Assembly (NCBI GenBank): GCA_003427395.1
Contig: BFEA01000009.1
Span: forward strand, 3,927,525-3,950,949
Source of the DNA: Chara braunii
Taxonomy: Eukaryota > Streptophyta > Charophyceae > Charales > Characeae
Direction of reading: 5' to 3'
DNA: 23,425 bases
A model generated the notes under the pieces. The model saw only the letters and a program-made list of their open reading frames with translations. It was not told the DNA's origin and did not search any database. Numbering within the stretch: position 1 is the stretch's first letter; each line of letters starts with the position of its first letter. The position numbers and the translations under genes were made by a program. Shown piece after piece: positions 10,551-19,228 of the stretch.

Positions 10551-11141
10551 TCAGAAGTCTGTCTGGATTTGTTCTAACTTTTTTCCCTTTTTTCTTCTTT
10601 TTTACTAACCCTGTTTGTCTATACTTATGCGCAGGGAGAAACTGGAGTGTTTAGTATGTCAGATGCCTGGACAACACTTCGATCATAGATTATCTCTGCC
10701 CAGTTTGTTTGTGTCTTATACCTTGTTTGCAAACTGACGTGGCAGACTGCCACAACCCCCCAGCGTACTCCTATCTTTACTACAGCACAGATGTCAGACC
10801 AGAGGGAAGAAGATAGAATCCAACAAGGACTCTGACCACTTTTAACTCTGACGTGACCAGACCCTTCGATCCTAATCAACCAAGTTGTACACCAGGTGAC
10901 TCGACCTGACAGCAGCAACAACGACCACCAGAGAGGAGAGGTAGAGGTACAACACACACACATACAACCAGGTAAGGGGATGAGGGATTCTTCTCTCTTT
11001 TGCAGCTGTCGTTGATAAAGACTCCTCGTCGCTCCGCACTCCAAAGCTCCACGCGAGGTAAGTACTTCCCCTTAGCCCCTTCCTCTTCGGCCTACTTCTC
11101 TCCCCTATCCCAATCCACCTCTCTCCTTACTCCACCACCAT

Positions 11142-11179
11142 AGCCAGCATCTTCAAGCCAGCATCTTTAAGCCAGCATG
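11142..11179. repeat. 14 bp direct repeat, about 2.7 copies
   Basis: AGCCAGCATCTTCA is followed immediately by AGCCAGCATCTTTA and then AGCCAGCATG. It lies in the leader just downstream (on -) of the primer-binding site. Confidence 0.9.
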
Positions 11180-11232
11180 TCTTCCTCGTCGGCCTTACTC
11201 ATGCCAGCGCTTCAGCGAGCGCAACGAGTCAT

Positions 11233-11244
11233 GCTTCGATACCA
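11233..11244 (-). other. Primer-binding site (initiator-tRNA type) of the gypsy-like element
   Basis: On the - strand the sequence reads TGGTATCGAAGC, matching 9 or 10 of the 12 bases of the usual plant initiator-Met primer-binding site TGGTATCAGAGC. It lies about 1.06 kb upstream of the gag start, in the right orientation. It differs at one base from the site at 22303-22314, so both elements probably use the same tRNA primer. Confidence 0.65.
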
Positions 11245-11247
11245 AAT

Positions 11248-11520
11248 TGCAAGGGACCTGCCTGTTCACACTTGCTGGAGTGTATCATTTCGCATGCACA
11301 AATGTCATCACACAGATTGAGTAGCTTCACACAAAGCCAAGTCGAGATGAGATGAGAACCAGACAGATAGCGCAGCTTATATTATCAAAAATCACATTAT
11401 ACAAGAGTGTCTCGAGCCTAACAATTCAGCACCCACAGAATACAAGTCTCCCCCTCGTTCAATCATACACACAGGGCCTGGCTCAGCCAGCGTCTGCCCC
11501 AGATCACAAGTATGGCGCCA
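11248..11520 (-). mobile_element. Probable 5' LTR of the gypsy-like element (outer end uncertain)
   Basis: Immediately upstream of the primer-binding site on the - strand, after a 3 nt spacer, the sequence ends in TTGCA, consistent with a CA-ended LTR. A TATA-like motif (ATAATATAAG on -) lies near 11377-11387, about 130 bp before that end, which fits an LTR promoter. I cannot define the outer TG end, and no second LTR is in the window. The right boundary given here is only a guess. Confidence 0.4.
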
Positions 11521-11524
11521 ACAG

Positions 11525-12660
11525 GTAAGTATTCAGTGTACTATTCACCATATCCAACGTCATAACTTGTCTTCTCTCTCTCCTTCTTCTCTCTCAAGAC
11601 CTTTGTCCTGGTTCCCTTGTCTCACCATGCATGCACACTCCCTGTCTACGAGAATCTACTCTGAATACAACTCACTGATATCCCACTATTAATCCTCCTA
11701 CTGCTATTACTAAGACAGATTGGCGCAGCTATGGTTTCTCCTGCAGCCAGCGCCCAGTTTCCCTTCCTTCTGGCGCAGCTCTCTTTCTCAGCCAGCGCTC
11801 CTCCCTGCACTATAGCGCACAAGTGCCTCAGCACTTCCACGCATCAATGCTATCGGAAATCTGCCTTGTGGGGAGGCTGCCTCGTTCTTCATAGTGCTGG
11901 CCTCCCCTTGCGAGGTCTGAATTCAGTCTGTCTTGGGTCCTTTCCCAGTCCCAGCCTGTGGAGTGTGTCCCAGACCCTTATCCTCAGGGGTCACTGCTGC
12001 TGCGGCCTTCAGGCCTTAATTTCGGACTTTCAGTCTGTATCTGGACTCTCCTTTTGTCTTGAATCTTGACTGGGACTTTGTCTTTTTGACTTCTTTTGAA
12101 CAGGCACACCTACTGCTCGAACAGACACACATACTGCATGAACAAACATGACCTGCACACCCCCTGGATGAACAGATGTGACTCCCACATTTGAATATTG
12201 CAACTGTTCGTCCAGGGGCACAACTGTGACCTTTGACATTGACTTTTACTTCAACTAGGATGTGACTTTTGACCCAGAGAACATGCCCTTTGATCTGCTT
12301 TCACGAGTTGGGCTCTGGGCGAGTGACCCCACTAAGCTGCACTCGTCAGTCAGGGTCTGAATCGGGAAAAGCCCCTTTTACTAGGGTCCAGAGTCTCTTG
12401 GGGCCTGTAGTAGATTGTCTGGGCCTGGTGCTGGTCACACTGAGGTAGGATAGTGAGATAGGGGGTGCGCTCGGAGTACTGACGTGAGGATGGGATGGGA
12501 GGTGGTCTCATATTCCAGGACACCCACGGCCCACTGCTCCAGGTGATCACTGTGCACTCAGTGACTGGCCTCTACAACACCCTCCGAGCCTGTGTTTGCC
12601 GACCCTGAATTTCACTGCGCTCCAAGTTTGCCGACCCTGGGTCCCACTCCATTTCTTTAT
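11525..12660. other. Gene-free, CT-biased intergenic sequence
   Basis: No reading frame here has recognisable family character. Small features are a repeated GGCGCAGCT...CAGCCAGCGC pair (11723-11800), four loosely repeated GAACA(G/A) units at 12098, 12119, 12140 and 12169, and a duplicated TTTGCCGACCCTG (about 12594 and 12628). Confidence 0.6.
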
Positions 12661-13262
12661 GGTACTCTCACGGGAAGAAAAAAAAAAAAAGAAAAAAAAA
12701 AAAAAAGAAGAAAAGTTGCGGCAGTGAAAAGCTCTGGCCGTGATTGCAGTTGTATACATTCTTGGAAATGGTAGTGTGAGTGTGCCCTCAGTGAGGGCAT
12801 CTCAGCCCCGTGGCCTGGTTGTCAGATTCCAAAAACACAGAACAAAAACAAAAAAACAGAAACCCGGATTCGGCCGTGAAAATGGCTGGATACATTCCTC
12901 TCAGTGCCAGTGTGATCAGTGTTACAATCCTCTGAGGAAATGCAGCTCGAGCACATCATGGATTCAGATTGTCAGATCAGAAACAGAAAATAGGAAAAAA
13001 AAAAACGGAGACACAGAGTCAGCTGTGAAAATGGCTGGATACATTGGGGTTACAACCCTCTCAGGAAACACAGCTAGAGCAAATCAAGGATTCCGCCCTG
13101 CCTCGTTGGCACCAGACTCATAACAAACAAAAGAGAAATAAAAAAAGGAAAACAACCAGTTTCAGAATGTGACCGTCTTTGCTGTAAGATGCATTCTGTA
13201 GAGAAAGACTGTGAGCACGGCCTCCTAGACTACCCTGCCCGGCATCATTGCAGTAGAGAAGC

Positions 13263-13283
13263 TTTTTTTTTTTTTTTTTTTTT
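13263..13283. repeat. Poly(T) run, 21 nt
   Basis: Uninterrupted T on the + strand inside the A-rich repeat region; possibly the tail of a - strand retroposon. Confidence 0.95.
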
Positions 13284-13515
13284 CCCTTTTCCCTTCATGC
13301 GCGAGCAAAACGAAACTAACATTTATTTTCCCCCTTTGTTTCTAGGGATGGAACTAGTCGGAACAGCGGTCTGGATGTGGCCAATTCTGTTGCTAGACAG
13401 TGTTTCCATCACCTGCACTACTGGGTAATGCTCCCAGAACCTTTCTCCAGGTTGTTTGTGGAGGGATTCGCGGCCTCCCCTCTTGTTGTTTTGTAATAGA
13501 ATCAGCAGAGTCTTC

Positions 13516-13520
<5 letters not shown>

Positions 13521-13552
<32 letters not shown>
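13521..13552. repeat. Poly(A) run, 32 nt
   Basis: Uninterrupted A on the + strand, about 240 bp after the poly(T) run at 13263. Each is followed by AACATTTAT (13552 and about 13319). Confidence 0.95.
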
Positions 13553-13553
<1 letters not shown>

Positions 13554-14131
13554 ATTTATGTCTCACCCCAGATTTCTTGGGGGACAGACCAAAACATTGT
13601 AATTTCCCAACACTGGCAGCGGTACTAGTGGGGAAAAAAAAAAAAAAAAGAAGAAGAGAAAAGGGAAAAAAAAGCAACAACGCTAGGGACATGATTACAC
13701 GTGGATACATTTGCGAAGTCCTAATGTGAGTAGGCCCTCAGGGAGGGTGTCTCATCCCCATTGCCAGGCTGTCAGAGTGAGTAAAGGAAAAGGAAAACAA
13801 AAGAAATGAAACACCGCTTTTGCCCTAAAATTGGTTAGATACATTATACTAAGTGCCAGTGTCAGGTTGCCCTCAAAGAGGCCGCTGGAGTAGACGGAAG
13901 ATGCCCTGCCCGGGGGCCAAGTCCCACATACACCGTTGAGCCAGTTCAACATTGAACAGCTCAACGTGTGTGACCCCACGCGACGTCTGAGATGCATCGG
14001 GAGCTGCACATCCAGCGGTTGTTCTTAGGTGTATAAAATACAAAGACTTTCGTTTTTGTTTATTGGTTCAAGAAAGGTGCTGAAAACCCCCTCTGCCCGA
14101 ATACAACGCCCCCCACCCTGCCCATCTTCCG

Positions 14132-14171
14132 TTGAACCACATACCCCACTTGGAGTGGGGTATGGGTTCAA
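14132..14171. repeat. Long perfect-stem hairpin
   Basis: The left arm, 14132-14150 (TTGAACCACATACCCCACT), pairs with the right arm, 14154-14171, across a 3 nt loop. All bases pair except a single-base gap, giving an 18 bp stem. It stands alone and is not followed by a T-run on either strand. Confidence 0.95.
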
Positions 14172-14197
14172 TGGTGCTTGTGCCATCATGACCTTCT

Positions 14198-14284
14198 GTG
14201 GGAGGACACTCTGACAGCCGTGGGAGGACACTCTGACATTCTGTGGGAGGAGACTCTGACAGCCGTGGTAGGACACTCTGACAG
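14198..14284. repeat. 22-23 bp tandem repeat, four copies
   Basis: Units starting GTGGGAGGACACTCTGACA begin at 14198, 14220, 14243 and 14265, with one or two substitutions each and a 1 bp insertion in the second. The array begins 26 bp after the hairpin at 14132-14171. Confidence 0.95.
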
Positions 14285-14463
14285 AGAGTGTTCATGTTGT
14301 GTTTGGCTGTCCAGCCCCAAACTCGTTTCTGCGAATGCACGAAGCCAGGAGTACTGTCTACGTTCATTTCATGTTTTAGTGAGTCCCTGTGTCCGACGTT
14401 GCGTAGTATGCGGAGCCTTTCACTGAGGATTGTTGTATTTTCCATGTTACCTTTTAGAAAATA

Positions 14464-14476
14464 CGGACGAAGAATT
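14464..14476. repeat. LINE target-site duplication, 3' copy
   Basis: CGGACGAAGAATT here is identical to 21923-21935. It abuts the A-rich tail of the - strand LINE, and the matching copy lies just outside the LINE 5' end. Confidence 0.9.
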
Positions 14477-14525
14477 TATTTTTTTTTTATATATTTTTTT
14501 TAAAGGGAAGGCTCTGGTCTTTATT
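14477..14525 (-). terminator. LINE polyadenylation signal and A-rich tail
   Basis: On the - strand AATAAA occupies 14525-14520. About 18 nt later comes an A-rich tail with a TATAT interruption (14501-14477), which runs directly into the target-site duplication. The spacing is typical of a eukaryotic poly(A) signal and marks the 3' end of the LINE transcript. Confidence 0.85.
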
Positions 14526-14623
14526 ACACTGAAAACAAAAACAGGGCCGGGAACTCCCCACATACAACCCGGACACAATCACAATCAACTCTGGGACCAT
14601 TACCCAGCTTAGGTGCAGGCGTT

Positions 14624-14707
14624 GGGACACTGTGGTCTAGTGGCAGAGTGGCCAATTCCGGACCGCTGCCCTGACACATCCCAACCCTGGGAAAAAAAAA
14701 AAAAAAA
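14624..14707 (+). mobile_element. tRNA-derived SINE-like fragment with A16 tail
   Basis: TGGTCTAGTGGC at 14633-14644 is a good RNA polymerase III A box of tRNA type. About 50 nt later a poor B-box-like region (CACATCCCAACC) is followed by CCTGGG and a 16-A tail (14692-14707). The order head, short body, poly(A) is that of a tRNA-derived SINE. It lies in the LINE 3' UTR in the opposite orientation, so it would be a nested insertion. I could not find its target duplication, and the T arm is degenerate. Confidence 0.5.
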
Positions 14708-15050
14708 GTACACAAATTAGCTACAAGCCGAAACTCCAACCACAAACCAGCAAATTGTCTCCCTAAAAATCTATGATTAACAAAACTATCAAACTACTTA
14801 AAGCTCAATTTAACTCTATGCTACTCTCTATTCCCCTTTAACCGGTAATATTCTACTAAGAACAAAGCCTTATAATTCCTTTCCCTATCGTCTCCATGTC
14901 GTTAAACTACCCTATCAACCCTCACTCTTTGCCTAATCCGACTTAGAGAGAGGGTATCACTGTAATGATGGCGCTCCTTCCGCAAACAGTCCTTCTGCCA
15001 GCCTCCTGCGGCTATAAACAACCGAGCAGCCCAGGTTGAGAATTTTACTC

Positions 15051-16065
15051 CTACCGTTGGAATAACCAAGTAGCCAATACCAACTGTCCTTCTCCATCAA
15101 TTGAGGCAAAGGAGTTGTTAATACACCAAGTTTCACGAAACCACAGCTTGTCACCGATTCTGTTGATAGGTTTGGTGACTTTCCTCCGCCAGTCCGCCTT
15201 GATTGCTCTTCTCAGACCCTGCATAACAGTAGTTCTAATCTGCACATTGGTCCATTGCCTGTCTTCAAACACTCGATCATTTCTGGTCTGCCAAATGACT
15301 GAGCAAGGACTGCTCTTGCCGTCTGCGCTATATAGCCCCAACCCTTGGTAAGCAGTAAACTATCTGGAATGCCTCCGAGTAAAGTCCATATTTTGTTCCA
15401 CTCCAGCTCTTGGCCGGGTAAGGTTTTCCAGATATTTATCCACCACTTCCAAATTCTAACTGAGGCCGGGCAGTCCCACCACAGGTGGATTGTCGACTCA
15501 AACGCCCATTCACATCGTAAGCACTTCAAGTCTACTTCCATTTGCCTCTCTGCTACGGGGTGGCCAGCATCGACAACAACCATAATATGGACGCCTGACG
15601 TTGACATGGGATTAACTTAAGTTGTTCCCAACAGTTTTCCAGTGCTTTCCCAGTTATAGCCGGATCGCATTCCAATAGAGCCAGCCATCTAGCACGTGCC
15701 ACTGTAAGTGGATCTTTCCTCGGGACAACAGCTTTATATCCAATCTTCTGTGTATACTCCAGCAAGCATACATTAGTGCCTTCTTCCCCCAAGGCCCGCC
15801 ATTCCCACATACAGGGATCCAGTTTTAGGGCCTTGACTAGCATACCTTTCAGCAGTAATGTGCAAGACTGTTCTCCTTCTGATGAAACAACTTCTTTGAC
15901 ACGAATCTGAGAGAGTCTAGACCCCACTGTCGGGTGTTCATCATCTTCCAATTTCAACAGCATGTTATCCCCTTTGTTTTCTCATCCTTGAAAGCTTCTA
16001 GAACCATCAGATGGATATTCTACCAACTTCCACATTCTGGTACTTTCACCTTCACAGACAAGCAG
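15051..16065 (-). pseudogene. LINE ORF2 C-terminal part, frameshifted (zf-RVT region)
   Basis: This continues the reverse-transcriptase protein after its frame is lost. A one-base shift near 16060 leads from LQPTA into EGESTRMWKLVEYPSDGSR. A TGA near 15985 interrupts ahead of ENKGDNMLLKLED, and that frame runs to about 15553. Between about 15610 and 15545 the frame shifts again to a segment with the zinc-binding RT finger CLRCEWAFESTIHLWWDC (Cys-x2-Cys, then His and Cys). A further shift near 15305 leads into RNDRVFEDRQWTNVQIRTT, which ends at 15051. The zf-RVT-like finger is normal at the C-terminus of plant LINE ORF2. Three frameshifts plus one stop make this end non-functional in this copy. 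Confidence 0.85.
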
Positions 16066-19000
16066 TTGGCTGCAATTGGTCCTTCCAATGTTGAGGAGTG
16101 GCTGCTATTAACATATTTAATTTGTGACCCACATTCCTCATATGCCCAAGTGGCTTTCGTAGCTCCGATTCAGTTTTCCATGTGCCAAGCAGAGAATTCC
16201 AAATATCCCCAATCCTCAAAACACCTTTTTCTATCCATTTGCGACCAAAGCTGCTGTCCGCTTTAATCCATTCATATCCTGGTAGCCGTATCTTCGGGTT
16301 CTCAAACAGGGGCTGGGACAAGATTTCTGCTTTTGTAACAGGTTCTACCCAAACATCTGGTCTGAGTTTTTTCCATGCTACGATAATAGCTCTCCAGAAC
16401 GGTGATTTGATTTGTCTTCGTTGAAACGAATATAGCATCAGACACGTCCATACATCCTGCGGTCTCGCTAGGTTCCTCTCAGATGCGAGAATATACTCAG
16501 CCATTTCCACCCAGTGGGGGGCTGGACTCACAGTGCTTGCACGAATCAACCATCTGATCAGCATCGCATTGATCTGCTTTGAGGGGTCAAGTAACCCCAG
16601 TCCACCTTTAGCTCTAGGAGTACATATCATCTCCCAGGCCACTTTGGAGATAAATGAGTCCTCCTCTTTAGCATACGGCTTCCAGATAAACTTTGTCGTC
16701 TTTCTCTTAGTTAGGGCATACAATTGCTTACCGAGCGCTCTCACAGTCCCTACAAACCACAGTAGTGCGAATAAAGCCCCATTTACAAACTGTGCCCTGC
16801 CGAACAGAGATAAATGAGGGGTCTTGCCCCATGTTGTCGTCCTGTGCATAGACTTCTGCGAAAGTAGGTCGTCCTGATCTCCTTCACAGTCAAGCAGCGA
16901 AATTTGGACTCCCAAGAAACGCTCAGACTGATTATCAGACACTCGTTTCATACCCCACTCACATACTATAGTAAATTTCATTGGGAGGAGATAAACAGAC
17001 TTGTGCCAATTAACCAAAGCTTCCGAGAGATTGGAGTATACATCCAATTCATATTTTAAAGCTCCTAGCGATTCTATCGAGTTTTCGGATATTGCGAACA
17101 AATCATCGGTCAGGGCTTTCACTTTGCATTGGGATGTACCTACCTGAAGACCTTTGATTCGCGTTTGAGCACGAATGTTGTTTAACAACACTTCCATTTG
17201 TGTTGCAAACATAAGTGGTGCTAACGGGCATCCTTGTCGTAACGACCGAGTGAGCCTAAACGGTTTAGAGACCTGGCCATTGATTATCACAGATGTTGTG
17301 GAGAGCGTGTACATAGCAACAATCCATTTGCAAAAATTGTCACCAAATCCCATTACTTTCATTGTTGTAAGGACATATGACCAATTCACACGATCATATG
17401 CCTTTTCCAAATCTAGTAGTAGGACTACGATAACCAGGGAATCATTCTGAACGATCTCCAACGTTTCAATGGCTGTAACTATATTATCAAAGATTGATCT
17501 ACCCTGTACAAATGCTGCCTGATTGTTAGAGACCAATGAGAGAAGATATTTCCCCAATCTTCTCGCTAACATTTTCGCAAACAGCTTGTACGAGACATTT
17601 AGCATTGAGATCGGTCTCCAGTTCCGAATTTCTGCACGATCCCCTTTCTTAAACATAACAGAAATGATGCCATGTCGCATGTTCTCCGACAACTTAGAAT
17701 CCAATAGCGCCTCATTGTAAATTTCAACTAGACTAGTCCCCACCTCGTTCCAGATCGCCAGGTACAGCTCTACGGGGAGACCATCATCTCCAGGGGCCTT
17801 ACCTTTGGCCATTACTCTCAAGGCTTCCCAGGCCTCTTCTGTCGTAATCGGGCGGTCTAAGTCCAAACGTCCTGTAGGTGAGATCCTAGTTGTCGTGTTA
17901 TTCCAATGGTCAGACCCTTCATCCAGGTTATTTACTATATCAGCACCTTGTAGTCTTGACGTTAAAATATCTTGATAATAAATCACAGCATACTCACACA
18001 ATTGTGTGAGCTTCTTAGCCCTTGGTGGAGATGAGTCAAACGGATGCTGTAGCTCACACATCGGCACAGATGAACGTCTCGGTAGCAGTTTCTGGAAGGA
18101 TTCTTTAGTCATCCTATCATATACTGCTATTCCTTTAACCAACAATCGCTCTGACCACACTTCGGAACTCTTCTTTTGAAGATCATCCCATTCCCCCATC
18201 AATTTTGTTCTTTCTTTTCCCCAGACCAAATTGGAGACTGGATGTTTAGCCATTCGCTGTTCAATATACTTCATCTTCCTTTTCAACTTCTCTTCCGTAT
18301 TAACTCTGTTTGTGGTCATAATTCTCGAAATAACATTCAGTAGATTTGAAAACAATTTCGACCCAGAGTTCCACCACTGTTCCTTCGTAGGGAAACTCAA
18401 ACGAGAAGTTTCCCATGTTGTCCAAGACTCCTTCATCCATGCCACTAACCCTGGGTCCTCCAGGTTTTGTGTATTAAAACGAAAAAGACTTTTACCTCTA
18501 CTCGGAGGTGCGGTAGTTAATGATAGGCATACTGGCTTATGGTCGGATAAGGGGTGCATGGTTTCTTCAACTGAGCTGACCGTGTCCCACAACTGCGTGG
18601 ATATTAGGAAATAATCTAGTCTGCGAACAGTGGTACCAGTCCTCTCATTCCACTTCGAAAACCACGTTGGTCCAGGCAGGTCTGGATGAGTCAATCGGTA
18701 TGGATCAACAAGATTCAGCTCATTCATTAGGGATAATAGTGCAGCTTTGTCTCGTACCCTTGGTGTAGTCGAGGAGGTAGCATCTAATGACATATTCCAA
18801 TCTGCAGCTAATATCATCCGATCGCAGTCAGGAATTACATAGAGCAACTCATCAAAGAAATTAATCCGCTCTGCACGATCAACGGGAGCATAGATAGAAA
18901 CCACCAAAAAATTTTGATCATCCTTTAGGAATTTTACCCAACACCACTTCCCCCACAAATCAGAGTAGAAATCTATAATCTCAATATTAGCATCAGGATG

Positions 19001-19228
19001 AATCAATATCACCGTGCCTCCTCTCGTACCTTGGGCAGGGGTAATTTGAGGCCCATCCCACCAATGACCCAACGCATTAGTTTTTTCTTCATTAAGCTTG
19101 GTTTCTTGCAAACAGGCGATATGACACCTATTATCGTGAAGCCACGATTTTAGCCTACTCCGTTTGTCTCTTCTCGTAGTATCTCCTAGTCCCCTTAAAT
19201 TCCATGATGTCAGGTTTAACTTAGACAT
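16052..19228 (-). CDS. LINE ORF2: endonuclease and reverse transcriptase (1058 codons open)
   Basis: This enzyme nicks the target and reverse-transcribes the LINE RNA onto it. Residues 1-235 form an apurinic-type endonuclease: SWNLRGLG with Asn10, LQETK with Glu42, AADWN with Asp143 and Asn145, and SDH with Asp229 and His230. The reverse transcriptase spans about 470-760, with APGDDGLPVELY, FKKGD...NWRPISML, the first catalytic Asp in LDLEKAYDRVNW (Asp606) and RQGCPLAP (664-671). The catalytic pair lies in LTDD (Asp708-Asp709), where the family usually has F/Y-A-D-D. A thumb and linker region follows (KGGLGLLDPSKQINAMLIRWL). The ATG at 19228-19226 lies inside the last codons of ORF1 (ATGTCTAA), an 8 nt overlap, suggesting coupled re-initiation. 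The frame stops at 16052 because of a shift; the zinc-finger tail follows out of frame. Confidence 0.95.
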   Translation of the reverse strand: MSKLNLTSWNLRGLGDTTRRDKRSRLKSWLHDNRCHIACLQETKLNEEKTNALGHWWDGPQITPAQGTRGGTVILIHPDANIEIIDFYSDLWGKWCWVKFLKDDQNFLVVSIYAPVDRAERINFFDELLYVIPDCDRMILAADWNMSLDATSSTTPRVRDKAALLSLMNELNLVDPYRLTHPDLPGPTWFSKWNERTGTTVRRLDYFLISTQLWDTVSSVEETMHPLSDHKPVCLSLTTAPPSRGKSLFRFNTQNLEDPGLVAWMKESWTTWETSRLSFPTKEQWWNSGSKLFSNLLNVISRIMTTNRVNTEEKLKRKMKYIEQRMAKHPVSNLVWGKERTKLMGEWDDLQKKSSEVWSERLLVKGIAVYDRMTKESFQKLLPRRSSVPMCELQHPFDSSPPRAKKLTQLCEYAVIYYQDILTSRLQGADIVNNLDEGSDHWNNTTTRISPTGRLDLDRPITTEEAWEALRVMAKGKAPGDDGLPVELYLAIWNEVGTSLVEIYNEALLDSKLSENMRHGIISVMFKKGDRAEIRNWRPISMLNVSYKLFAKMLARRLGKYLLSLVSNNQAAFVQGRSIFDNIVTAIETLEIVQNDSLVIVVLLLDLEKAYDRVNWSYVLTTMKVMGFGDNFCKWIVAMYTLSTTSVIINGQVSKPFRLTRSLRQGCPLAPLMFATQMEVLLNNIRAQTRIKGLQVGTSQCKVKALTDDLFAISENSIESLGALKYELDVYSNLSEALVNWHKSVYLLPMKFTIVCEWGMKRVSDNQSERFLGVQISLLDCEGDQDDLLSQKSMHRTTTWGKTPHLSLFGRAQFVNGALFALLWFVGTVRALGKQLYALTKRKTTKFIWKPYAKEEDSFISKVAWEMICTPRAKGGLGLLDPSKQINAMLIRWLIRASTVSPAPHWVEMAEYILASERNLARPQDVWTCLMLYSFQRRQIKSPFWRAIIVAWKKLRPDVWVEPVTKAEILSQPLFENPKIRLPGYEWIKADSSFGRKWIEKGVLRIGDIWNSLLGTWKTESELRKPLGHMRNVGHKLNMLIAATPQHWKDQLQPTACL

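Larger units (their letters stand above)
10175..11232 (-). other. Untranslated leader of the gypsy-like element
   Basis: About 1 kb lies between the gag start and the primer-binding site on the - strand. No convincing coding sequence is present; the longest frames have no family character. It contains the U2-like fragment, poly-T runs on + at 10382-10397 and 10480-10490, and on the + strand several splice-site-like motifs. A long leader is usual for plant gypsy elements, but this one may also contain unrelated insertions. Confidence 0.5.
12664..13920. repeat. Degenerate repeats of about 120-150 bp with A-rich linkers
   Basis: Related segments recur in the same orientation. Their common core is GTGAAAATGGCTGGATACATT, often followed by CAGTGCCAGTGTGA, CCCTCAG-GAGGG and TGTCAGA, and then an A-rich linker. 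Recognisable copies begin near 12735, 12877, 13023, 13695 and 13825, with a weak one near 13165. The linkers include A-runs at 12677-12707, 12836-12860, 12992-13003 and 13635-13650. The arrangement suggests an old tandem array of an A-tailed unit. I do not recognise the family. Confidence 0.6.

Noticed and set aside
10625-11044. 139-codon open frame on the - strand
   Set aside because: It lies in the gypsy leader, has no family character, and its composition reflects CT/AG-rich DNA.
11646-12550. Short open frames in the gene-free stretch
   Set aside because: No motif, no neighbours and no codon signal; they look like chance frames.
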